Positions 22,611 through 29,446 of a stretch of 64,000 nucleotides of DNA are shown piece after piece. The notes under the pieces are model-generated. The model made no database searches. It worked only from the letters and a program-made list of their open reading frames with translations, and was not told where the DNA came from. Origin of the DNA: Granulimonas faecalis (lineage in GTDB: Bacteria; Actinomycetota; Coriobacteriia; Coriobacteriales; Atopobiaceae). Position 1 is the stretch's first letter. Each line of letters opens with the position of its first letter. The stretch lies in the NCBI RefSeq assembly GCF_022834715.1, contig NZ_BQKC01000001.1, positions 1,214,501 through 1,278,500 on the forward strand, given 5' to 3'. A program made the translations under genes and the position numbers.

Positions 22611-24191
22611 CTAGGCGGGCACCACCATGCAGGCCACCGTCACGATGACGACGAGGACCACGAAGAGGATCGCCAGGAGCTTGGTGGCGAACTTCAGCCA
22701 AGTGGAGTACTCCACGCGGGCCAGCGCCAGGCCACCCATGATGGCGCCGCAGGTGGGCGTGAACAGGTTCACGAAGCCGTTGGCGCTGGAGTAGATCTGC
22801 ACCATGACCTCGGGCGAGAAGCCCAGCTCCACAGCCAGCGGGCCCATGATGGGCATGGACACGGTGGCCATGCCGGAGCTCGACGGGATGAGGAAGGACA
22901 GGAGCACGTAGAGGATGAAGGACAGGGGAGCGAAGACGATGGCGCTCATGCCCTTGAGACCGGCGGCGGCAGAGGCCAGAATCCAGTTGGAGAGGCCGGT
23001 AACGTCCATGAGGACGGAGACGCCGCGGGCGAGGGCGATGACGAGCACGACGCCCATCATGTCGCCGGCGCCGGCGATGAAGGTGTCCACGAGCTCGCGC
23101 TCGGACAGGCCGGCCACGACGCCGATGATGATGGCCATGATGAGGAACCAGGCCGTGGCCTCGGCGAAGTACCACTGGCCGAGCGGGGTGCCGGTGAGGA
23201 AGGCGGACCAGCCGAGGGACGTGGTGGTCTCGCTGGTCACGACGGCGTCGGGCTCGGAGTTGAACACGATGTCGCCGTCGATGCCGCCGTCGCCCCAGGC
23301 GGCGACGATCTCGTCACCGGTGATGGGGGCGGTGACCTCCTCGGAGGCGTAGCCGGCGTTGAAAGCGTTGACGCCCAGGTCCTCCCAAGGGATGAAGCCG
23401 ATGATCATGACGACGAAGGTGACGGCGAACAGGGCCAGGACGGCCTTCTGGCGGCCAGTGATGGCCTTGGCCTCGGACACGGCCTTGGCGGCGCTGCCGT
23501 ACTCCTTCTCGGCGGCCTCGATCTCGTGGCCGGTGAGGATGGACTTGCCGGTGTCGGCCTTGACCTTCTTGGCGTAGTTGTACACGAAGAGGATCGAGAT
23601 GACGTCGGCCACGACCATGAGGATCAGGCCGAGGACGATGATGATCGTCTGGTCCACCGGGATGCCGATGGAGGTGAGCGTGGCGGAGGCGACGCCCGTG
23701 GCGAACGGGTTGACCGTGGAGCCGAGCACGCCGCAGCCGGCGCCGAGCAGCACCATGGCCGCACCCACGAGCACGTCGGTGCCGGCGGCCATCATGGTGG
23801 CGGCGAGCAGGGCGTAGAAGCCCACGGACTCCTCGCAGAAGCCGTAGGTGGTGCCCATGATCGAGAAGATGATCATGAGGATGGGAATGAGCTTGAGCTC
23901 GTTGCCGCCCATGGCGCGCACCAGCGTCGAGATGCCGGCGTTCAGGGCGCCGGAGCGCTCGACGATGGCAAGGAAGCCACCGAGCACCATGACGAACAGG
24001 CAGACATCGACGGCGTCGACGAAGCCCTCTGCGGGGGCCATCAGCACGTCACCCAGGGTGGCGGCAGTGATGTCCGGGATTGCCGCGGACATGGCAATGG
24101 AGATAAGAGCCACCACGATCAGGATGATGAACAAGATCGTGTAAGAAGAGAGCATCTCCCGCTTCTTCTTAGGCTTTGTCACGTCTGACAT
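22611..24191 (-). CDS. YfcC-family transporter (probable arginine/ornithine or basic amino acid carrier)
   Basis: 526-residue membrane protein of the YfcC/ArcD-like ion-transporter family with about 12 helices. Characteristic blocks are GFLAIVERSGALNAG, MGTTYGFCEESVGFYALL, GAGCGVLGSTVNPFATG, a second inverted half with FLIPSSSGMATVSMPIMGPLA, and FTPTCGAIMGGLALA near the end. A ~90-residue soluble loop divides the halves. The ATG at 24191 has AAAGGAG; the in-frame extension upstream is low-complexity. YfcC members accompany arginine deiminase genes in many bacteria, and this is the last gene of the arc cluster here. Substrate is inferred from context only. Confidence 0.85.
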   Translation of the reverse strand: MSDVTKPKKKREMLSSYTILFIILIVVALISIAMSAAIPDITAATLGDVLMAPAEGFVDAVDVCLFVMVLGGFLAIVERSGALNAGISTLVRAMGGNELKLIPILMIIFSIMGTTYGFCEESVGFYALLAATMMAAGTDVLVGAAMVLLGAGCGVLGSTVNPFATGVASATLTSIGIPVDQTIIIVLGLILMVVADVISILFVYNYAKKVKADTGKSILTGHEIEAAEKEYGSAAKAVSEAKAITGRQKAVLALFAVTFVVMIIGFIPWEDLGVNAFNAGYASEEVTAPITGDEIVAAWGDGGIDGDIVFNSEPDAVVTSETTTSLGWSAFLTGTPLGQWYFAEATAWFLIMAIIIGVVAGLSERELVDTFIAGAGDMMGVVLVIALARGVSVLMDVTGLSNWILASAAAGLKGMSAIVFAPLSFILYVLLSFLIPSSSGMATVSMPIMGPLAVELGFSPEVMVQIYSSANGFVNLFTPTCGAIMGGLALARVEYSTWLKFATKLLAILFVVLVVIVTVACMVVPA

Positions 24192-24852
24192 GCCTTGGGT
24201 CTCCTTTCCTCGTTGGGGGCGGACCTCTTTTGAGACGCGCCCCGTGCGGGGGCTCACCAGAGCCCCTCCCCTAATGATTCCTGACTCATTTTATACATAT
24301 GAAGATTCCCTTAATGCCGAAAACTGGGATTAGGCGGCAAAGGTACCGCTTACTGGTACATTACGGCCGTTCGCGGAAACCTAGATGAAATAATGCAAAT
24401 TTCCCCTGTTTTCGCAGTTAGAAGCCGACTTTAGTCATACGTGTAGTTATTATTTATTAAGTTATGATTTATCCATTTACTGTCCCGATATTCCATCCAT
24501 AAGGTTTTAGCCGACTTTACGCCATCAAACCATTTTCATCATATACGCAATAAAGGGACACTGATTCATGATTTCCTATGAATGACCTTCCTGGTGCACG
24601 CAGGCGGCAAGACGGCACTGGCTTATGCATGGGCACCCAAGGCGCATCCCTATGAACAATTATAGACCTGCCGACCTGTGCCCATCCGCCCCCCTCTCCC
24701 AAAGCACAGCCAGTGCCCGTCCAAAGATGTTGGAGCCGGGTCGTCGCCACGGCCGCAACAATCTGTCGGGAGGCGCACAAAGAAGGGACGCCGAGCGAAC
24801 ATGCGCGACGCCCCTTCCTTGGGCACGGTTTTTCCTGGGATGGAGGGCAAGG
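24192..24852. other. AT-rich intergenic region with repeated motif
   Basis: 660 bp between the APC antiporter and the YfcC gene, markedly richer in A/T than the surrounding genes. The 11-mer AGCCGACTTTA occurs at 24423-24433 and 24509-24519, exactly 86 bp apart. GTACC-N7-GGTAC is near 24342. TATAAA lies near 24290 on the minus strand, ~100 nt before the YfcC start, as a possible -10. I find no credible gene; an 87-codon minus-strand reading at 24517-24780 lacks a Shine-Dalgarno and coding bias. Confidence 0.5.
24775..24816 (-). terminator. Probable terminator after the APC antiporter
   Basis: On the minus strand AAGGGGCGTCG pairs with CGGCGTCCCTT (11 bp, two G-U) and is followed by TCTTTGTG, a weak T-tract. 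Confidence 0.5.
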
Positions 24853-26322
24853 CTAGATGACGATGATGCCCGTGGCCAAAAGGATGACGGCCAGAACAGC
24901 GCCTGCAATGACGACGTATTCCACAACGTGCTCGGCCGGCGTAAAGGACCTCACGCCCTCTGTCTTGCGGGCGCTCACATAGGCGAAGAGGCCCGGGATG
25001 TAGCCGATACAGGTGAGGAGCAGAAAGCTCCAGCCGTTGAAAAGCACGCCGACGACCAAGAAGGCCAGGGCGATAAGGCCGATGACGGCCTGGCCCGCCT
25101 GCTTGTGAGCAAGGGAGTACTTCATCTGGTAAGCGGCGGCCAAGGCCCAGGTAACCACGATGGCAACGGTGCACATGGAGAACGCGAAGTCATAGGCGCT
25201 CTCGGAGAAAATCACGACGATCAGGAAGGCCTGGGTGCAGGCGGCAACCACGAGCAGCGAGAACTGCGGCGACTTCTTGTCGTTGAGCTGGCCGAAGGAG
25301 GCCGGCAGCAGCTTGTGGTTGGCCATGAGCTGGGTGGTCTCGGCGGGCAGGATGGTGAACGAGAGCCAGCAGCCGGCGATGGAGACGATCATGGCGATGG
25401 TGATGAAGGGACCGCCCCAGCCCGGGGCCATGAGGTTGAAGACCTCGGCCATGGAGGTGGTGTCGTTGAGCTGGGCAATCTCGGTGTAGGGCATGAAGCC
25501 GAAGGGCAGCACGGACACGCCGATGTAGATGACGAGCAGGGCCACAAGGCCGATGACCGTGGCCTTGCCAGCGTCGCTCTTCTTCTGGGCGCGGCTCGAA
25601 AGCACCGAGGCGCCCTCGATGCCGATGAAGCACCACATCATGATGATCAGGCAGTTGACCACCTGCTGGCCCACAGATCCCAGGGCCACGGCGTCGGGGC
25701 CGGCCTGGCCCATGGCCACGAGGTTGTCGTAGAGCTGGCCCCAGAAGTCCTGGGTGAAGACACCCGCGTTGAACATCACGACACCGAAGACGATGAAGAG
25801 CGCGAGGGCGGCGACCTTGGCCACCATGACGATGGCGTTTAGGAACGAGGCGCTCTCGACGCCGCGAATCACCAGGAAGGTCAGGGCCCACATGAAGATT
25901 GAGGCAATGACCACGCAGGGCACGGTGTTGCCGCTGGCAAAAGGCGGATAGAACATGCCCACGGCGCTCATCATGGCCGTGGCGAAGGCCACGTTGCCCA
26001 GCCATGCGGAAAGCCAGTAGCCCCAGCCCGAAAGGAAACCGGCGAACGGTCCGAAGCCCTCAGTGGCGTAGCTGAAGATGCCGTCGAGGTCGGGACGCTT
26101 CTCGCCCAGGTTCTTCAGGGAAAGGGCGAGCATGAGGAAGCCGACGCCGGCAATGCCCCAAGCGATGAGGGCCGGGCCTGGGGCCGCGACCTGGGCGATC
26201 TGACCGGTGAGGGCAAAGGCGCCCGAACCGATGCAGGAGCTCACCACCATACCGATCAGCCCGAAAAGGCCGATCTTGCCCGCACCGCCCGACTGAGCGG
26301 CAGACGTCTGTCCGTCTGACAA
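24853..26322 (-). CDS. arcD: APC-family arginine:ornithine antiporter
   Basis: 489-residue amino acid antiporter of the basic amino acid/polyamine group of the APC superfamily, with 12-13 helices. The first helix has the glycine-rich substrate motif GMVVSSCIGSGAFAL. The conserved FIGIEGASVLSSRAQKKSD segment in the middle is typical of arginine/ornithine and lysine antiporters. The start is a TTG at 26322 with AAGGAGGG 5 nt upstream; the product begins SDGQTSAAQSGG. It follows arcB, so imported arginine would be exchanged for ornithine made by ArcA/ArcB. Confidence in substrate rests on context. Confidence 0.88.
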   Translation of the reverse strand: MSDGQTSAAQSGGAGKIGLFGLIGMVVSSCIGSGAFALTGQIAQVAAPGPALIAWGIAGVGFLMLALSLKNLGEKRPDLDGIFSYATEGFGPFAGFLSGWGYWLSAWLGNVAFATAMMSAVGMFYPPFASGNTVPCVVIASIFMWALTFLVIRGVESASFLNAIVMVAKVAALALFIVFGVVMFNAGVFTQDFWGQLYDNLVAMGQAGPDAVALGSVGQQVVNCLIIMMWCFIGIEGASVLSSRAQKKSDAGKATVIGLVALLVIYIGVSVLPFGFMPYTEIAQLNDTTSMAEVFNLMAPGWGGPFITIAMIVSIAGCWLSFTILPAETTQLMANHKLLPASFGQLNDKKSPQFSLLVVAACTQAFLIVVIFSESAYDFAFSMCTVAIVVTWALAAAYQMKYSLAHKQAGQAVIGLIALAFLVVGVLFNGWSFLLLTCIGYIPGLFAYVSARKTEGVRSFTPAEHVVEYVVIAGAVLAVILLATGIIVI

Positions 26323-26411
26323 GGGAACCCTCCTTCTCCGCAGGGAGGCTTTCGCCCCCGTTTTCTCACAACGCTGGAAGGTATTCCCAAAACAGGCTCC
26401 TTTGATTTCAA

Positions 26412-26438
26412 GTATATATACAGAAGCGACATATATAC
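26412..26438. promoter_or_regulatory. Inverted repeat GTATATAT-N11-ATATATAC upstream of arcD
   Basis: Perfect 8-bp arms separated by 11 bp in a strikingly AT-rich patch 90-116 nt upstream of the arcD start. Both arms contain TATA and could double as -10 elements. The sequence is unlike an ARG box. Confidence 0.4.
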
Positions 26439-26453
26439 CGTTTTATTCAGCGC

Positions 26454-26485
26454 AAAAAAGGGCCCCAGCAACTGCCGGGGCCCTT
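26454..26485 (-). terminator. Terminator of arcB
   Basis: AAGGGCCCC.GC / GC.GGGGCCCTT stem (one mismatch) followed on the minus strand by six T residues. Confidence 0.88.
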
Positions 26486-26508
26486 CGGGAGCACGCATGG
26501 AGCTGAAG

Positions 26509-27504
26509 TTACTTCAGGGTCGCGTACATGACGGCCTTGATGGTGTGCATGCGGTTCTCGGCCTCGTCGAAGACCTTGGACTGACGGGACTCGAAGACCT
26601 CGTCGGTGACCTCCATCTCCTTGATGCCGAACTTCTCGGCGACGTCCTCACCGATGGTGGTCTTGGTGTCGTGGAAGGACGGCAGGCAGTGCATGAAGAT
26701 AGCGTCCTTGTGGGCGAGGCCCATGAGCTCGCTGTTGACCTGGAAGGGCTTGAGCTCCTTGATGCGCTCGGCCCAGAGCTCGGCCGGCTCGCCCATGGAC
26801 ACCCAGATGTCGGTGTAGAGGACGTCGGCGTCGGTGGCGGCGGCCTTCGGGTCGTCGGTGAAGGTGATGGTGGCGCCGGTCTCGGCGGCGATCTTCTCGC
26901 AGGTGGCGATCAGCTCGTCGGTGGGACGCAGCTCCTTGGGGCCGCAGCCCACGAAGTGCATGCCCATCTTGGCGCAGAGCACCATGAGGGAGTTGCCCAT
27001 GTTGTTGCGGGTGTCGCCGAAGAAGACGAACTTCAGGCCCTTGACGCCCATGGGGAAGTTCTCCTCGATGGTGAGGAGGTCGGCGATCATCTGCGTGGGG
27101 TGGAACTCGTCGGTGAGGCCGTTCCACACCGGGACGCCGGCCTTCTCGGCCAGCTCCTCGACGAGCTCCTGGGAGAAGCCACGGTACTCGATGCCGTCGT
27201 ACATGCGGCCGAGGACGCGGGCGGTGTCCTCGATGGACTCCTTCTTGCCCATCTGGGAGCTGCCGGGGTCGAGGTAGGTGACGCCCATGCCGAGGTCGTT
27301 GCCGGCCACCTCGAAGGAGCAGCGGGTACGGGTGGAGGTCTTCTCGAAGAGCAGGACGATGTTCTTGCCGGCGAGGTACTTGTGGGGCACACCGTTGCGC
27401 TTCATGTCCTTGAAGGTCTTGGACACGTCGACGAGGTACTGGATCTCCTCAGGGGTGTAGTCGAGAATCTTGGTAAAGCTGCGGCCGGCGATGTTGACAC
27501 CCAT
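26509..27504 (-). CDS. arcB: Ornithine carbamoyltransferase (catabolic, arc cluster)
   Basis: 331-residue carbamoyltransferase. STRTRCSFE near residue 55 is the carbamoyl-phosphate loop, HPTQ near residue 135 and HCLPSFHD near residue 272 complete the active site, and DLGMGVTYLDPGSSQMGKKES is the usual 80s loop. In the arginine deiminase pathway it converts citrulline and phosphate to ornithine and carbamoyl phosphate. Its place between arcA and the antiporter supports the catabolic role; no other arginine biosynthetic genes are present. The ATG at 27504 is well placed after GAAAGGAAC. Confidence 0.94.
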   Translation of the reverse strand: MGVNIAGRSFTKILDYTPEEIQYLVDVSKTFKDMKRNGVPHKYLAGKNIVLLFEKTSTRTRCSFEVAGNDLGMGVTYLDPGSSQMGKKESIEDTARVLGRMYDGIEYRGFSQELVEELAEKAGVPVWNGLTDEFHPTQMIADLLTIEENFPMGVKGLKFVFFGDTRNNMGNSLMVLCAKMGMHFVGCGPKELRPTDELIATCEKIAAETGATITFTDDPKAAATDADVLYTDIWVSMGEPAELWAERIKELKPFQVNSELMGLAHKDAIFMHCLPSFHDTKTTIGEDVAEKFGIKEMEVTDEVFESRQSKVFDEAENRMHTIKAVMYATLK

Positions 27505-27589
27505 CGTTGCGGTTCCTTTCTGTCATGCGCCCCCGATGGGGCGCGGCGTTTGAAGCATCGGGATAGCGCGGGCCCCAGGCCCGCGTCGA

Positions 27590-27616
27590 CCGGGGGCCGG
27601 ACGGGCCGGCCCCCGG
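27590..27616 (-). other. GC-rich hairpin between arcA and arcB
   Basis: Perfect 11-bp arms (CCGGGGGCCGG / CCGGCCCCCGG) around a 5-nt loop, 14 nt after the arcA stop, without a T-run. It may stabilise the arcA transcript or partially terminate. Confidence 0.5.
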
Positions 27617-27629
27617 AGGAGGCTGAGGT

Positions 27630-28880
27630 TTAGAGGTCCTCGCGCCAGAACGGCATGCTCATGCAGCGGGGGCCGCCGCGGCCGCGGGAGAGCTCGGCGC
27701 TCGGGATGACCAGGAGCTCCATGCCGGCCTTGTAGAGGATGTCGTTGGTGACGTTGTTGCGCTGGTAGACGCAGATGGTGCCGGGGCGCACGCAGAGCGT
27801 GTTGGAACCGTCGTTCCACTGCTCGCGGGCAGCCGCGATGGGGTCGCCGCCGCCGCAGGGGATCAGCGTGACCTGGTCGAGGCCCAGGATCTTGGCGAGG
27901 GTGTGCTCGAGGGTGTCGTTCATCTCCTCGATCTTGACCTCGTTCTCCTCCTTGCCCGGGGTGAGCTTGAACACCTGCAGGGTGCCCATGATGGCGGGGT
28001 GGATGGTGAACTTGTCGACGTCGATCTGCGTGAACACCGTGTCGAGGTGCATGAAGGCACGGGAGCTCGGGATGTTGAAGGCGTAGATCTCGTCGATCGG
28101 GCAGTCCTCGTGGCCCCAGAACATGTGGTTGGCCATGACGTCGATGGCAGCGGCCTCGGTGCGCTGGGAGATGCCCACGGCGATGGCGTGGCTGTTGAGG
28201 TTCAGCACGTCGCCGCCCTCGGTATGGTATGCGGAGTTGCGGCGATACCACAGCGGGGAGTCCTTGTAGTCGGGGTGGTACTTGAAGATGTACTTGCCGT
28301 AGAGGGTCTCGCGGTTGCGGGTGACCGAGTACATGCGGTTGAGGTTGACGCCGTTGCCCACCACCGCGAACGGATCGCGGGTGAAGTAGAGGTTGGGCAT
28401 CGGGTCGACCAGGAGGTCGCTCTCGGTGTCGCCGTCGGTGCCCACGATGGAGCGCAGGGTCTCGCTGGCCTTGACGGGCAGCTGCACCTCCTGCTTGGTC
28501 ACACCGGCCATGGTGTGGAGCACCATCTCGTAGTTGTCCTTGAACGAGTCGATGTACTCGCGGATGATGGCCGGGGCGTGCTTGCCGGTGATGCCGGCCT
28601 CGGAGATCCACTGGTCGAGGAACTCGTCACGGGCGCCGGGGGCGGCGTCGAGGGCCTCGGCCACGAGCTTCTCGAGGTAGAGCACCTCGACACCCTGATC
28701 GCGCAGGGTCTGGGCGAAGGTGTCGTGCTCCTCCTGGGCGACGGGCAGGAAGGGAACGTCGTCGAACAGCAGACGCTCCAGCTCGTCGGGGGGCAGGTTG
28801 AGCAGCTCGTCGCCGGGGCGATGCAGCATGACCTTCTTCAGGTCGCCGATCTCGCTCGGGACATGTAGCCCTTTGGACAT
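27630..28880 (-). CDS. arcA: Arginine deiminase
   Basis: 416-residue arginine deiminase, hydrolysing arginine to citrulline and ammonia. Family blocks: LHRPGDELLNLPP at the N-terminus, PNLYFTRDPFAVVGNGV near residue 165, the HTEGGDVL active site near residue 225, and MHLDTVFT near residue 280. The catalytic cysteine is in the C-terminal RGRGGPRCMSMP, where Cys406-like sits. The ATG at 28880 has GAAGGAGG 4 nt upstream. It is the first gene of the arc cluster, behind a long AT-rich control region with a Crp/Fnr-like palindrome. Confidence 0.96.
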   Translation of the reverse strand: MSKGLHVPSEIGDLKKVMLHRPGDELLNLPPDELERLLFDDVPFLPVAQEEHDTFAQTLRDQGVEVLYLEKLVAEALDAAPGARDEFLDQWISEAGITGKHAPAIIREYIDSFKDNYEMVLHTMAGVTKQEVQLPVKASETLRSIVGTDGDTESDLLVDPMPNLYFTRDPFAVVGNGVNLNRMYSVTRNRETLYGKYIFKYHPDYKDSPLWYRRNSAYHTEGGDVLNLNSHAIAVGISQRTEAAAIDVMANHMFWGHEDCPIDEIYAFNIPSSRAFMHLDTVFTQIDVDKFTIHPAIMGTLQVFKLTPGKEENEVKIEEMNDTLEHTLAKILGLDQVTLIPCGGGDPIAAAREQWNDGSNTLCVRPGTICVYQRNNVTNDILYKAGMELLVIPSAELSRGRGGPRCMSMPFWREDL

Positions 28881-29446
28881 TGTGCCTCCTTCTGTCGACG
28901 GCGCCTCGCCTTTTTGCGGGACGCCAGCCATTGTGCGGACCAATTATCGGTGGGAACACGCGGTTCGCGGGGTTCTCGGGCACCCGCCAGCCTCGGTTTC
29001 GCTGTGCCAATTATGGTTCGCTGACGGTGAATAATGTTTCCTGTTCACGGCCAACGGTTACTTTTCAGCTGTGGACGGCAATATGCTCTGAATTTGGCCT
29101 TATTAGTGAATTCGTTGTGTATAACTCGTGGTTTACCTGTGATTATGCAATCACACTAAAATACGGGTTCTCTATTTAATTCAATGCATCCCCCCATTGA
29201 TACAACACATCAGAAAACTGCAATATTTGCTTTATCCGACAGTGCCGTAATATGTGCATATAGTCTCTCTATTACTGCATATTATTGCGGGACCATGCAT
29301 AGGGGCCGAAACGGCCTTGGAAAATCGGCGCCCCCTTGCTGCGAAAGACGCGTTTCAATGCCCGAAATGCAGCCGGCCCCACAGCGCATCCACCGCATAA
29401 TGGGGATGAAAACAACCGGCCGCAAGGCCGACATCGAGGAGCGCCC
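28881..29446. other. arcA-ppk divergent control region
   Basis: 566 bp, AT-rich relative to the flanks. It contains the palindrome at 29138-29155 described separately, a minus-strand TATACA (29118-29123) that could be the arcA -10, and a GGCCGAAACGGCC palindrome near 29307. Several TATTAT/TAATAT hexamers near 29250-29285 could serve the ppk promoter, but no pair with good -35 spacing stands out. TGAAT/ATTCA-like halves hint at ArgR but none forms a full ARG box. No credible gene. Confidence 0.5.
29138..29155. promoter_or_regulatory. Crp/Fnr-like palindrome upstream of arcA
   Basis: TGTGATT-ATGC-AATCACA, perfect 7-bp arms. It resembles Crp/Fnr-superfamily sites but with TGTGA-N8-TCACA instead of N6. 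ArcR regulators of arginine deiminase operons belong to this superfamily. The centre is ~35 bp upstream of the start predicted from TATACA (29118-29123), suitable for activation. Confidence 0.5.

Noticed and set aside
24517-24780. An 87-codon minus-strand reading frame in the AT-rich gap
   Set aside because: No Shine-Dalgarno, no codon bias and no motif; it also overlaps the proposed arcD terminator.
28881-29446. ARG boxes for ArgR before arcA
   Set aside because: Only single half-sites of the TGAAT/ATTCA type are visible; no paired 18-bp box.
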